Source: Burkholderiales bacterium
Lineage (GTDB): Bacteria > Pseudomonadota > Gammaproteobacteria > Burkholderiales > Nitrosomonadaceae
Direction: 5' to 3'
Length of the DNA stretch: 64,000 nucleotides
Assembly: GCA_024235735.1 (NCBI GenBank)
Contig: JACKLU010000002.1
Coordinates: 124,001 to 188,000 of the forward strand
The notes under the pieces are model-generated. The model had not been told where the DNA came from. It made no database searches and was given only the letters and a program-made list of their open reading frames with translations. Made by a program: the position numbers and the translations under genes. Below are positions 52,898-62,290 of this stretch, in pieces (the stretch's first letter is position 1; the number at the start of each line of letters is the position of its first letter).

Positions 52898-53410
52898 TTG
52901 TTACATCAACTTTATTTATTGCGGCACGCCAAGTCGGACTGGAAACAGGCGGTCGTGAGTGACTTCGAACGTCCACTATCCAAGCGTGGTCAGGTTGACG
53001 CACCCAGAATGGCTACGTGGTTAACCAAACAGGATAATATCCCCACAGCGATAATCAGTTCACCTGCGTTGCGTGCTTATCAAACCGCGATGATATTTGC
53101 GGAAGCGTTGCATATTCCCGTCAAGAACATTCAAGTCGACAAACGGATTTATGAAGCCAGTCTCGAGACGCTGCTCGAAGTGATTACAACATTGCCGGAA
53201 CAAGCGCAGTCCGTGCTACTGGTTGGTCATAATCCGGGATTCGATTGTCTATTGACGACATTGTGCCGGGAAGCAAAGCCAGGAATCGATGGTAAGCTTA
53301 TGACAACCTGTGCAGTTGCAAGAATCACTGTTGACGGACGATGGCGAGATATCGCCACCGATCAGCGGTGCAAGCTGCACAGTCTGTCCCGGCCAAAGGA
53401 GATTGCTTGA
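52898..53410 (+). CDS. SixA-like phosphohistidine phosphatase
   Basis: 170-residue histidine-phosphatase superfamily protein. The catalytic motif is LYLLRHAKSDW (H at residue 10), with SSPALRAYQTA and VGHNPGF carrying the other arginine and histidine. It is close to SixA, which removes phosphate from phosphohistidine. The start is TTG 52898, with CAGGAG eight bases upstream. It is the third gene of the CHAD-ParA-SixA operon. A role in phosphate metabolism is suggested by context. Confidence 0.87.
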   Translation: MLHQLYLLRHAKSDWKQAVVSDFERPLSKRGQVDAPRMATWLTKQDNIPTAIISSPALRAYQTAMIFAEALHIPVKNIQVDKRIYEASLETLLEVITTLPEQAQSVLLVGHNPGFDCLLTTLCREAKPGIDGKLMTTCAVARITVDGRWRDIATDQRCKLHSLSRPKEIA

Positions 53411-53733
53411 TCCGCGGTTATTATATTGAAAACAATGTGTTACTCCTGTGCATGCAGCTTCTCTGGTCTGCCGTGATGATGTATGCGTGGCATACGATTA
53501 TTTCCAGAGATTTTTCAAAGAGCGCTTTCGAATCAAAAGTCGCGCATTCATCGTTTCTGTTGTGATCACCGCTTTGTATTGTTCTTGACAATAGCAAAAC
53601 AGCCTCACAAAAGTCCCGTCTGTAAAACTTCGTCGTAAATCCACCCAAAATAGCGGGTGGAAATCTTGTTTTTTTCATCCATTCATTTTGGCTCTCCAGA
53701 TTGATAATGCGCGCTGATCAGTTTGGAGTCATG
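53411..53733. other. Gap before the flagellar operon, with a hairpin
   Basis: No supported gene. CCACCC (53641-53646) pairs with GGGTGG (53655-53660), followed about ten bases later by a run of Ts, a possible terminator for the CHAD-ParA-SixA operon. The flhB promoter should be here, but no clear sigma-28 or sigma-70 pair was picked. Confidence 0.45.
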
Positions 53734-54873
53734 ATGGCAGAAGATAGTGATTTGGAACGAACGGAGCAGGCGACGCCTCAGCGCATACAGAAAGCACGCG
53801 AAGAAGGCCAGGTTGCCCGTTCACAGGAATTGACGACGTTTATTCTGCTGCTGTCTGCCGCTGCGGGTATGGTTTTCATGGGTAATCACTTGATGAATGA
53901 CTTGCTGGCCATCATGCGTGAAGGTATGCGCATGGAGCGGGAACTCGCGTTCCAACCTGGGCTGATGTTCAATCGATTGAGTGAGTTAGCTTTTGAAGGG
54001 CTTTTGGCCTTGCTTCCCTTGCTGATTGTATTGATGATTACTGCATTTTTCGCACCCATGCTGCTCAGCGGCTGGCTTATCAGCAGCAAGGCGCTGATAC
54101 CTGATTTTAAGCGAATTAATCCAATCACTGGATTCGGCAGAATTTTTTCAGCACATGGTTTGACGGAGTTGGTGAAAGCGATAGCTAAAACCATTGTGGT
54201 CGGCAGTGTGGCGGCGCTGGTTGTCTGGAGTAATACAGAGTCGATTCTCTCGTTGATCGCAATACCTGTTAACTCGGGAATTACACGCGCGGGCGAGTTA
54301 ATGATTCTGAGTTTTTTGTTTATGGTTGCCGCAATGATTTTCATTGTGGTCATTGACGTGCCTTTTCAGCTGTGGAATCACGCCAAACAGTTGCGCATGA
54401 CTAAAGAAGAGATTCGCAAGGAATTCAAAGAGAGTGAGGGTGATCCTCTGGTAAAAGGCCGTATTCGCAGCTTGCAACGTGAAGCTGCCCGCCGCCGCAT
54501 GATGTCGGCGATACCTGATGCGGATGTTATCGTGACCAATCCCACGCATTACGCCGTCGCGCTGCGCTACAAGGGCGAAACAATGCGTGCGCCGATTGTC
54601 GTCGCTAAAGGCGTGCACTTGTTGGCGGCACGGATACGTGAGCTGGGCGAGGAGCATCGCATTCCCATCCTCGAAGCACCGCCACTTGCGCGCGCCCTTT
54701 ATCATCATACCGATCTGGATCAGGAAATACCCGAAAAACTATATACCGCGGTCGCGGAAGTGCTGGCTTATGTATATCAACTCAAACGTTATCAGAATTA
54801 TGGCGGAGATGTACCAGAGCCGATCGGTGCTATTGAGGTTCCCCAGGAATTGGAAGTCGCCGCGCCCGATTGA
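53734..54873 (+). CDS. flhB: Flagellar type III export switch protein FlhB
   Basis: 379-residue inner-membrane component of the flagellar export gate. The N-terminal conserved ERTEQATPQRIQKAREEGQV is followed by four membrane helices, then a cytosolic domain with the autocleavage motif NPTH (VIVTNPTHYAVALRY). ATG 53734 was chosen because TTGGAG lies five bases before it; the ATG at 53731 is too close and the frame to 53701 is unsupported. It is the first gene of the flhB-flhA-flhF-flhG-fliA-motCD run. Confidence 0.95.
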   Translation: MAEDSDLERTEQATPQRIQKAREEGQVARSQELTTFILLLSAAAGMVFMGNHLMNDLLAIMREGMRMERELAFQPGLMFNRLSELAFEGLLALLPLLIVLMITAFFAPMLLSGWLISSKALIPDFKRINPITGFGRIFSAHGLTELVKAIAKTIVVGSVAALVVWSNTESILSLIAIPVNSGITRAGELMILSFLFMVAAMIFIVVIDVPFQLWNHAKQLRMTKEEIRKEFKESEGDPLVKGRIRSLQREAARRRMMSAIPDADVIVTNPTHYAVALRYKGETMRAPIVVAKGVHLLAARIRELGEEHRIPILEAPPLARALYHHTDLDQEIPEKLYTAVAEVLAYVYQLKRYQNYGGDVPEPIGAIEVPQELEVAAPD

Positions 54874-54952
54874 CCGGGAATTTGAGAATAAAACAGGAAT
54901 TCAGGCATTCATTCAATGATGAAAATTTTAAAAATACTGTAACTTGGTGCGT

Positions 54953-57040
54953 ATGAATAACACAATGACATTATCCGGTTTTATGACTGGAAGCAACCTT
55001 AAAACGTTGGCGGGGCCGATACTGATCATCATGATTCTCGGCATGATGGTGCTGCCTTTGCCGCCGTTTATTCTGGATGTTTTATTTACATTCAATATCG
55101 CGCTGGCCATTATCGTTTTGATGGTCAGCCTTTACACCAAAAACCCGCTTGAATTTGCGGTGTTCCCGACAGTATTGCTTATTACGACACTGCTGCGGCT
55201 ATCTTTAAATGTTGCTTCAACCCGGGTTGTTTTGCTGGAAGGACATACCGGGCCTGATGCGGCAGGAAAAGTGATTGAGGCATTTGGTCATTTTCTGGTT
55301 GGCGGGAATTATGCCGTGGGACTGGTGGTTTTCATTATATTGGTGGTTATCAATTTTGTTGTCATAACCAAAGGCGCGGGACGTATTGCCGAAGTGAGCG
55401 CGCGTTTTACCCTGGATGCCATGCCCGGAAAGCAAATGGCCATTGATGCGGATTTGAATGCCGGTTTGATCGGCGAAGAAGAAGCCAGAAATCGCCGTAC
55501 TGCGATTTCCAGAGAAGCCGATTTTTTTGGATCTATGGATGGCGCCAGCAAGTTTGTGCGCGGAGATGCGATCGCCGGCGTGCTGGTCATGTTGATTACC
55601 ATAATCGGTGGTCTGGTCGTGGGTATGTTGCAGCATGATCTCGATCTGGATACCGCCGCACGTAATTATACGTTATTGACGATTGGCGATGGTCTGGTTG
55701 CGCAGATTCCGGCACTGATTATTTCCACTGCTGCCGGTCTGGTCGTCAGTCGTGTGACAACAGAAGAAGATCTTGGTGAGCAGGTTCTTGGACAGTTGTT
55801 TAACCAGCCACAGGTGCTGGTGATAACGGCGGGTATTCTGGGTGTTATGGGATTGGTTCCGGGTATGCCGCATTTTGTATTTCTGCTGTTGGCCGGTGTG
55901 CTCGGAAGCGGTGCTTATTGGATGAAGAAAAATGCAGTAACCAGCACAGAAGAACAATCTGTGACAAATGCCGTGGTGCCTGTTGTGGAGCAGCAGGATG
56001 CCAGCTGGAACGACGTGCTTCCGATTGATACGCTGGGTTTGGAAGTTGGCTATCGTCTGATTCCGCTGGTCGACAAAACGCAACAGGGTGATTTGCTCAA
56101 GCGTATTAACGGTATACGACGGAAATTTGCCCAGGAAATTGGTTTTCTGCCACCGGTTGTACATATACGTGACAATCTGGAGCTGCGTCCTAACGCCTAT
56201 CAAATTACGCTGAAGGGTTCTGTGATTGGTAAAGGCGAGTCGTATAACGGCATGTACCTTGCGATAAATCCGGGCAGGGTGACCATGACACTGCCCGGTA
56301 CACCGACAAGTGATCCGGCGTTTGGTCTGCCAGCGGTGTGGATTGAAGCTTCGCTCAGAGAATCAGCGCAAAGCAACGGTTATACGGTAGTCGATGCGAG
56401 CACTGTGGTGACGACGCACATTAATCATCTTATTCATATATATACGGCTGAATTGCTGGGCCGGCAGGAATTACAGCTGTTGCTGGATCATCTTAATGCC
56501 AAATCACCTAAACTGATTGAAGATTTGGTTCCCAAGCTGTTGCCGCTGGCTGTGCTGCAAAAAATTCTGCAGAACCTGCTGAGTGAAAATGTTCATATCC
56601 GGGATATGCGTACCATTGTTGATGTACTGACAGAACATGCCAGTACGACACAGGATACCGCGCAACTGACTGCATTTGTGCGCATTGCTCTGGGGCGCGC
56701 CATTGTGGAACAGTATTTTCCGGCGGACAGTGAGCTTCAGATTATGGGACTGCATCACGAATTGGAAACTATCCTGACACAGGTCGTGCAAAGTGGCGGG
56801 CAGGAAAGCGGTGGTATAGAGCCCGGACTTGCAAATATGCTGTTGAAAGAAGCGGTTGCGGCTGCCAAGCATCAGGAAAGCCTCGGGTTGCCGGTTGTAT
56901 TGCTGGTTCCTGGTCCAATCCGCAATCTACTGGCCCAGTTTTTACGCCGTGCAGTACCTCAGCTCAGAGTGCTTTCGCATGCTGAGATTCCTGAATCACG
57001 GAAAATCAAAATCACTTCCGTTATTGGAGGTAAACAGTGA
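54953..57040 (+). CDS. flhA: Flagellar export gate protein FlhA
   Basis: 695-residue export-gate protein. Eight membrane helices lie in the first 320 residues, with the FHIPEP signature region (NPLEFAVFPTVLLITTLLRL, LNVASTR) and the conserved cytosolic loop (AEVSARFTLDAMPGKQMAID). The C-terminal domain binds export chaperones. ATG 54953 is preferred to TTG 54944, though neither has a strong ribosome site. The stop overlaps the flhF GTG by four bases. Confidence 0.95.
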   Translation: MNNTMTLSGFMTGSNLKTLAGPILIIMILGMMVLPLPPFILDVLFTFNIALAIIVLMVSLYTKNPLEFAVFPTVLLITTLLRLSLNVASTRVVLLEGHTGPDAAGKVIEAFGHFLVGGNYAVGLVVFIILVVINFVVITKGAGRIAEVSARFTLDAMPGKQMAIDADLNAGLIGEEEARNRRTAISREADFFGSMDGASKFVRGDAIAGVLVMLITIIGGLVVGMLQHDLDLDTAARNYTLLTIGDGLVAQIPALIISTAAGLVVSRVTTEEDLGEQVLGQLFNQPQVLVITAGILGVMGLVPGMPHFVFLLLAGVLGSGAYWMKKNAVTSTEEQSVTNAVVPVVEQQDASWNDVLPIDTLGLEVGYRLIPLVDKTQQGDLLKRINGIRRKFAQEIGFLPPVVHIRDNLELRPNAYQITLKGSVIGKGESYNGMYLAINPGRVTMTLPGTPTSDPAFGLPAVWIEASLRESAQSNGYTVVDASTVVTTHINHLIHIYTAELLGRQELQLLLDHLNAKSPKLIEDLVPKLLPLAVLQKILQNLLSENVHIRDMRTIVDVLTEHASTTQDTAQLTAFVRIALGRAIVEQYFPADSELQIMGLHHELETILTQVVQSGGQESGGIEPGLANMLLKEAVAAAKHQESLGLPVVLLVPGPIRNLLAQFLRRAVPQLRVLSHAEIPESRKIKITSVIGGKQ

Positions 57041-58389
57041 AAGTAAGACGTTATGTCGCGGCTACATCGCGAGAGGCAATGCGCAAGGTTAAAAATGACC
57101 TGGGTACTGATGCTGTCATTTTATCCAATCGAAAAATCTCAGGTGGTGTGGAAATAATGGCCTTGGCTGATTCGGAGATGACAAATCTGGTTGATGCGCA
57201 TCAACCGGATCACTCCACGGAAAAAAAAGAACATCCGCGGGAATCCTTGTCGTCTGAACCGGTTGCTCTGCAATCTCCTTCCGTTGAGCAATCATCTGCC
57301 GCATTTGCTTATGCCGCGCATTCTGTGCCGTCAGGCATGGGAAAGCAGCCGGACAGGCAGCCCGCTATCAATAATCCATTGCCGGAAAGCATTCCGGAGA
57401 ATATTGTAACCGAGGATTTTGTGCGCAGTCTTATGAGCGAAATTCATACCATGAGAAGCACGCTTGAAGAACAGCTGGCGGCGGTGGCATGGGGTAACGC
57501 GACACAGCGCAGACCGGAAAAAATGAAAATGCTCGGCACGCTGTTGAACGCGGGATTTAGTCCGCTTTTGTCACGCCGGCTGGTTGATAAACTATCCGAA
57601 GGTTTGACTTACATGCAAAGTCTCAAGCAGGCTTTGTCTGCCCTGGAGTTCAATCTGCAAACTGCTGTCAGTGATGAGATGATTCAGAAGGGCGGTATTT
57701 ATACTTTGCTTGGCGCAACTGGTGTTGGTAAAACAACAACGATTGCAAAAATTGCAGCGCGTAGTGTTATCAGGCATGGTGCGGATAAGGTGGCTTTGCT
57801 GACGACAGACAGCTACCGTATTGGAGGACATGAACAACTACGAATCTATGGCCGTTTGCTTGGATTGTCTGTCAGAAATATTCAGGATGCGGACGATCTG
57901 CAGCTGACTTTATCCGAATTGAAAAATAAGCATATTGTGCTGATCGATACGATGGGTATGAGTCATCGTGATCAGATGGTGGCCGAACAGATCGCGATGT
58001 TTGTTCGTGCAGATGCAAACATTAAAAAGGTATTGGTGATGAGCGCTACTTCAAGCGGCAGTACATTGGATGAAGTTATTTCAACTTACAGTAAATACGG
58101 TATTCACGGCTGCATTATCACTAAGCTTGATGAAACAGCGAGCATGGGTGCGGTGCTGGATGCGGTTATTCGTCGCAAGTTAATACTGCACTATGTCACC
58201 GATGGACAAAAAGTGCCCGAAGATATCCATCCGGCAAACGGACATAATTTATTGCGGGAAATTTTTAAAACCAGACCGTCGGAATCGGCTTTCACGTTAC
58301 AGGATGCCGAGTATGCTTTGGTGATGGCGAAAAGCGCCAGAACCGGCGATATTGTGGATCAGGTTTATGTCGGAGCCGGCAATGACTAG
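57037..58389 (+). CDS. flhF: Flagellar SRP-type GTPase FlhF
   Basis: 450-residue GTPase that sets the site and number of flagella. The N-terminal B domain (MKVRRYVAATSREAMRKVKN) is followed by a variable linker to about residue 125 and an NG domain with P-loop LLGATGVGKTTTIAKIA at about residues 223-238, LTTDSYRIGGHEQLRIYG, and ITKLDETASMGAVLD. It starts with GTG inside the flhA stop and its end overlaps flhG by eight bases. Confidence 0.94.
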   Translation: MKVRRYVAATSREAMRKVKNDLGTDAVILSNRKISGGVEIMALADSEMTNLVDAHQPDHSTEKKEHPRESLSSEPVALQSPSVEQSSAAFAYAAHSVPSGMGKQPDRQPAINNPLPESIPENIVTEDFVRSLMSEIHTMRSTLEEQLAAVAWGNATQRRPEKMKMLGTLLNAGFSPLLSRRLVDKLSEGLTYMQSLKQALSALEFNLQTAVSDEMIQKGGIYTLLGATGVGKTTTIAKIAARSVIRHGADKVALLTTDSYRIGGHEQLRIYGRLLGLSVRNIQDADDLQLTLSELKNKHIVLIDTMGMSHRDQMVAEQIAMFVRADANIKKVLVMSATSSGSTLDEVISTYSKYGIHGCIITKLDETASMGAVLDAVIRRKLILHYVTDGQKVPEDIHPANGHNLLREIFKTRPSESAFTLQDAEYALVMAKSARTGDIVDQVYVGAGND

Positions 58390-59275
58390 ATTGACATACG
58401 ATCAGGCTGAAGGTTTGCGCGGATTGATGGCGCACAGAATCAATCCGGCAACCCGTGTCGTCACGATTGCCGGTGGCATGAAAAGCGTTGGCAGAACAAC
58501 CATTGCAGTTAATCTGGCGGCGGTATGGGCGGAGAAAGGCAAGCGCGTTTTATTGATTGATGAAAACGCCTGTCCTGAAAATATCAGCGCCAGACTTGGA
58601 TTAAAGACGCGTTTTGATCTGCTGCATGTTATTAATCAGGATAGAAGGCTGGACCAGGTTGTTTTGCATGGGACTGAAAATATCTTTGTTTTATCGGCAT
58701 TCAGAGGCATTCATGCCTTGTCGGGCTTGAGTGCGCTGGAGCAAAGCCGGCTTGTCAAAAGCTTCAGTCAGTATGCCGAGTCGATTGATATCATTTTGAT
58801 TGATACGGCAATGGCGGGGGATACGCATGTTCTGCCGCTGAGTCTTGCTGCGGAGCAGATGCTGATTGTTGTTTCCGGTTCCGCCGCTTCTTTGACCGGG
58901 GCCTACGCGCTGATAAAAATGATAAGCCAGAATTATGCGAAGCAGAGTTTTCTGATTTTTATTAATAAAACTGAATCATCACATACAGCTCATGCTGTTT
59001 TTGAGAATTTCTCCCGTGTTGTGCGTAAGTATCTTTCCGTCTCACTCGAGATGGTGGGATATGCGCAATCGGATAATAAAATAAGTCAGGCCAATCGTAT
59101 GTGTCAGCCTGTGATTAATCTTTTTTCAACATCCCTGGCCGCTGACCGATTCAGGCAGCTCGCTGATAATGTGATGTTTTCTCCCTGTATGGAACATTTC
59201 CACGGAGAAACTAGCGAGTTCATGCAGCGCTTGATTCTCACAAGCCATCTGAGCATGGCTAACTTTACGATTTAG
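58382..59275 (+). CDS. flhG: Flagellar number regulator FlhG/FleN (MinD-like), altered P-loop
   Basis: 297-residue MinD-family partner of FlhF. The fold is recognisable (TIAVNLAAVWAEKGKRVLLID, IILIDTAMAG). The P-loop, however, reads GGMKSVGRTT (residues 31-40) where KGGVGKTT is standard: the signature lysine is replaced and the catalytic lysine is arginine. The next motif is DENACPEN instead of D-x-D. Betaproteobacterial FlhGs are known to vary here, so it may work without normal ATP hydrolysis. ATG 58382 follows GGAG by seven bases and overlaps flhF. Confidence 0.85.
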   Translation: MTRLTYDQAEGLRGLMAHRINPATRVVTIAGGMKSVGRTTIAVNLAAVWAEKGKRVLLIDENACPENISARLGLKTRFDLLHVINQDRRLDQVVLHGTENIFVLSAFRGIHALSGLSALEQSRLVKSFSQYAESIDIILIDTAMAGDTHVLPLSLAAEQMLIVVSGSAASLTGAYALIKMISQNYAKQSFLIFINKTESSHTAHAVFENFSRVVRKYLSVSLEMVGYAQSDNKISQANRMCQPVINLFSTSLAADRFRQLADNVMFSPCMEHFHGETSEFMQRLILTSHLSMANFTI

Positions 59276-59282
59276 CAACGAT

Positions 59283-59993
59283 ATGTATACAGCTACTGGC
59301 GTTAAAAATAAAGAGGATTTTCTTGAAGAGTTTACACCGCTGGTAAAGCGTATTGCTTACCACATGATGGCTAAACTTCCGGCCAGTGTTCAGGTGGATG
59401 ACTTGATTCAGGCTGGAATGATCGGCTTGCTTGATGCGATTACCCGTTACGAGGGATCTTATGGCAGACAGTTTGAAAGTTATGCGGCGCAACGTATCCG
59501 GGGCTCGATTCTGGATGAATTGCGCGACGCGGACTGGTTGCCGCGCAGTATCCGCAAAAAGATGCGTCAGATTGAGGTGGCGGTTAGCAAACTCGAGCAG
59601 TTGAACGGTTGCGCACCCAGCGAGCAGGAGCTTGCGGATGAGTTACAGATTTCGCTGGATGAATATCATTCGACGCTGCAAAGTGCACGCGGTGCGCAGC
59701 TGATTTACTACGAAGATTTTCAGCAGGACGACGAGGAGCCTTTTCTGGATCGTTTGTTGGTCGATGATGGCAGTAATCCGCTGGATAAGCTGGTTGATGA
59801 AAGTCTCAGAAAATCATTGGTGGATGCGATCGAGAATCTGCCGCCGCGTGAAAAGCTGGTTATGGGGATGCACTATGAGCAGGAAATGAATCTGCGTGAG
59901 ATCGGGGAAGTGCTGGGTGTAAGCGAGTCCCGTGTTTGCCAGTTGCATACACAAGCCATAGCGCGTCTGCGCAGCCGTTTGAGAAATCCCTGA
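59283..59993 (+). CDS. fliA: Flagellar sigma factor 28 (FliA)
   Basis: 236-residue sigma factor that directs late flagellar and chemotaxis genes. Region 2 includes VDDLIQAGMIGLLDAITRY and SYAAQRIRGSILDELRDADW, region 3 has PSEQELADELQIS, and region 4 is the helix-turn-helix MNLREIGEVLGVSESRVCQL. ATG 59283 lies seven bases after flhG. It should be held in check by an anti-sigma FlgM, not in the window. Confidence 0.96.
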   Translation: MYTATGVKNKEDFLEEFTPLVKRIAYHMMAKLPASVQVDDLIQAGMIGLLDAITRYEGSYGRQFESYAAQRIRGSILDELRDADWLPRSIRKKMRQIEVAVSKLEQLNGCAPSEQELADELQISLDEYHSTLQSARGAQLIYYEDFQQDDEEPFLDRLLVDDGSNPLDKLVDESLRKSLVDAIENLPPREKLVMGMHYEQEMNLREIGEVLGVSESRVCQLHTQAIARLRSRLRNP

Positions 59994-60009
59994 CAAGCCA
60001 TCTGATGAT

Positions 60010-60037
60010 TTGAACGTTACGCCATTTTTAAGATAAT
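60010..60037 (+). promoter_or_regulatory. Candidate sigma-70 promoter for motC-motD
   Basis: TTGAAC (60010-60015) and GATAAT (60032-60037) with a 16-base spacer lie 18 bases before the motC start, in the only gap of this operon wide enough for a promoter. Confidence 0.4.
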
Positions 60038-60055
60038 ACTGAGCGAAGTATTGTG

Positions 60056-60820
60056 ATGATTGGAAAAACAAAAATCGATATTAGCAGTATCCTCGGGATT
60101 GCCGTGGCATTGGTAGCGATTATGGGCGGGCAAATGCTTGAAGGCGGCCATGTCGGTGCGTTAATGCAGTTTGCGGCCTTTGTGATTGTCGTGGGCGGTA
60201 CGGTGGGCGCTGTTTTGCTGCAAAGCCCTGTCAGAACGCTAATCAGTGGGATAAAAATGTCAAAATGGGTTTTTTATCCGCCTGTGAAGCCCTATCAAAT
60301 ATTGATCAGGCAACTGGTCAGCTGGTCTTATCTTTCGAAACAAGAAGGTTTCCTGGTACTGGAAGCACATGCCGACACTGTGAGCGATCCATTGATCAGA
60401 AAAGGGCTTCAGCTGATCGCGGATGGCAGTAAGCCGGAGAAATTACGCGAGATACTTGAAATTGAAGTTGGAACTGAAGTTTCTTTTCAGCGCCAATCGG
60501 CAAAAATATGGGAGGCGGCGGGTGGTTACGCGCCGACTATCGGTATTCTTGGTGCAGTTCTCGGATTGATTCATGTCATGGAAAATTTGTCCGATCCAAG
60601 TTTATTGGGTCCGGGCATTGCCGTGGCATTCGTTGCGACCATTTACGGTGTTGGGCTGGCAAATTTATTGTTCTTGCCTGTTGCCAGCAAACTCAAAACG
60701 GTTATCAATGAGCAGCTGGTCATGCGGGAAGCGCTGGTCGACGGATTGGTCGCGATAGCCAATGGGGAGAATCCGAGAGAAATTGAGAGTCGGTTAATGA
60801 GCTATTTTGTTGATCATTGA
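60056..60820 (+). CDS. motC: Flagellar motor stator protein MotC (MotA/PomA family)
   Basis: 254-residue stator subunit with four membrane helices (first: SILGIAVALVAIMGGQML; last pair around YAPTIGILGAVLGLIHVM and GPGIAVAFVATIYGVGLANL). It follows the MotC/PomA type rather than E. coli MotA: shorter and without the long MotA cytosolic insert. ATG 60056 is preferred over the overlapping GTG 60053. It forms an ion channel with the next gene product. Confidence 0.92.
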   Translation: MIGKTKIDISSILGIAVALVAIMGGQMLEGGHVGALMQFAAFVIVVGGTVGAVLLQSPVRTLISGIKMSKWVFYPPVKPYQILIRQLVSWSYLSKQEGFLVLEAHADTVSDPLIRKGLQLIADGSKPEKLREILEIEVGTEVSFQRQSAKIWEAAGGYAPTIGILGAVLGLIHVMENLSDPSLLGPGIAVAFVATIYGVGLANLLFLPVASKLKTVINEQLVMREALVDGLVAIANGENPREIESRLMSYFVDH

Positions 60821-60870
60821 TCAGCCGGAAATTTTCGTCACGCGAAGACAGTAAAGGGTTACATCGGCTT

Positions 60871-61674
60871 ATGACCAGAAGAAGATTATTTAACGACAAT
60901 GAAACGCATGAAAATCATGAGCGCTGGCTGGTTTCTTATGCTGACTTCATTACGTTGCTGTTTGCCTTTTTTGTGGTGATGTATGCTACATCTTCCCTCA
61001 ACGAGGGAAAATATAAAATTCTCAGCAATTCCCTGGTGAGCGCATTCAAAAGTACTTCGTCGCAGACGGGAACAGACGAAGCGCGTATTCCGGTATCACT
61101 CATCAAGACTGAACCCGATGGGGCGATGATCAAGATCATGGAGAAAGAGAACGGAGAAACCAGGCAAGCCGAGCGTATTGAGAGAAAGGAGACGATGCAG
61201 TCCATGGCAAAAGATATACTGCGCGCACTCAGTCCGTTGATTGAAGACGGCAGCGTGACCGTGACGCAAAGTGCGATTGGCATCACGGTCGAGATCAATG
61301 CCAGTGTTCTTTTTTCACCTGGTGAGGCGTTTCTGGCGGAAAATTCCATTGAGGCATTGCGCGCGGTAGCCACAGTCATTCAGGAACACAACCATGAAAT
61401 TCATGTCGAGGGACATACGGATAATATACCCATTCAGACGGTTAACTTTCCATCGAACTGGGAATTGTCGACGGCGCGGGCCAGTAGCGTGATTCGGTTG
61501 TTCATTGAAAATGGCGTGGATGCTGCCAGATTGACTGCCATCGGTTATGGCGAAAACCGGCCGGTGGACAGTAACGAAACAAGCGAAGGCAGAAAGCGAA
61601 ATCGCCGGGTTTCCATCATGATACTGGCGAATGATGCGGATCCTGGTGAAGAAATACCAATCATGTCAGATTAG
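60871..61674 (+). CDS. motD: Flagellar motor stator protein MotD (MotB family)
   Basis: 267-residue MotB-type stator protein. One membrane helix near residue 25 carries the ion-binding aspartate (WLVSYADFITLLFAFFVVMY). The C-terminal OmpA-like domain anchors to peptidoglycan (HVEGHTDNIPI, NWELSTARASSVI, RKRNRRVSI). The start at 60871 gives MTRRRLFNDNETHENHERW, like other MotD proteins. A TTG at 60817, overlapping motC, is possible but adds a tail not seen in the family. Confidence 0.92.
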   Translation: MTRRRLFNDNETHENHERWLVSYADFITLLFAFFVVMYATSSLNEGKYKILSNSLVSAFKSTSSQTGTDEARIPVSLIKTEPDGAMIKIMEKENGETRQAERIERKETMQSMAKDILRALSPLIEDGSVTVTQSAIGITVEINASVLFSPGEAFLAENSIEALRAVATVIQEHNHEIHVEGHTDNIPIQTVNFPSNWELSTARASSVIRLFIENGVDAARLTAIGYGENRPVDSNETSEGRKRNRRVSIMILANDADPGEEIPIMSD

Positions 61675-61746
61675 ATTGATTCGTTAATGACCGAGCACCG
61701 TGTGATCGTGACGTATTGCCGGGAATCGTCCACCTTGCCGCTTTAT

Positions 61747-61768
61747 CGGGATTTTTGATCAAATCCCG
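61747..61768. terminator. Hairpin between convergent motD and apaG
   Basis: CGGGATTT (61747-61754) pairs exactly with AAATCCCG (61761-61768) over a six-base loop, between two convergent gene ends. It is a plausible two-way terminator although T-runs are weak. Confidence 0.5.
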
Positions 61769-61775
61769 GGACAAC

Positions 61776-62156
61776 CTAATGTAGAACGCGTGGTGCTGTC
61801 AATATAAACTCAGGAATCGGAACGTCGAAATGAACACCGTCTTCGGCTGCCATTTGATAGCTGCCCTTCATGGAGCCGACTGATGCTGAAATGACTGTGC
61901 CACTGGTATATTCAAACGTATCCCCAGGTTTAAGTACAGGTTGTTCACCGACAACACCCAATCCGCGCACTTCATGCACTGAGCCATCACCATTGGTGAT
62001 AATCCAGTGACGGCTGATCAGTTGCGAGGCGATCGTACCTTTATTGGCGATGGTAATGGTATAGGCAAATACGTGCTGATCATTTTCCACATCCGATTGG
62101 TCGGGTAAATAAACTGCTCGCACGCTGACATCAATTTCATATTTATTTTCTGACAT
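61776..62156 (-). CDS. apaG: ApaG (Co2+/Mg2+ efflux-associated, DUF525)
   Basis: 126-residue single-domain protein of fibronectin-III-like fold. Family motifs are FAYTITIANKGTIASQLISR, HWIITNGDG, VVGEQPVLKPGDTFEYTSG and MKGSYQMA. The exact role is unclear; ApaG has been linked to cobalt resistance and binds nucleotides. It is often beside apaH, but here the two are 35 kb apart. It is divergent from rpe. Confidence 0.93.
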   Translation of the reverse strand: MSENKYEIDVSVRAVYLPDQSDVENDQHVFAYTITIANKGTIASQLISRHWIITNGDGSVHEVRGLGVVGEQPVLKPGDTFEYTSGTVISASVGSMKGSYQMAAEDGVHFDVPIPEFILTAPRVLH

Positions 62157-62290
62157 GCGTCTTATTCCACACTATTTTGGGGATTGTATCAAGAACAAAA
62201 TACGGTAATTTCCAAAACAATTTACTTCTCATTAACGTGTCAGTCCATTTGCGGGTAAAATAGCGCATTTGATAATTTGAGAGGTTTTGT

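Noticed and set aside
53421..53678. 85-codon minus-strand frame between sixA and flhB
   Set aside because: It overlaps a hairpin and shows no family features or ribosome site.
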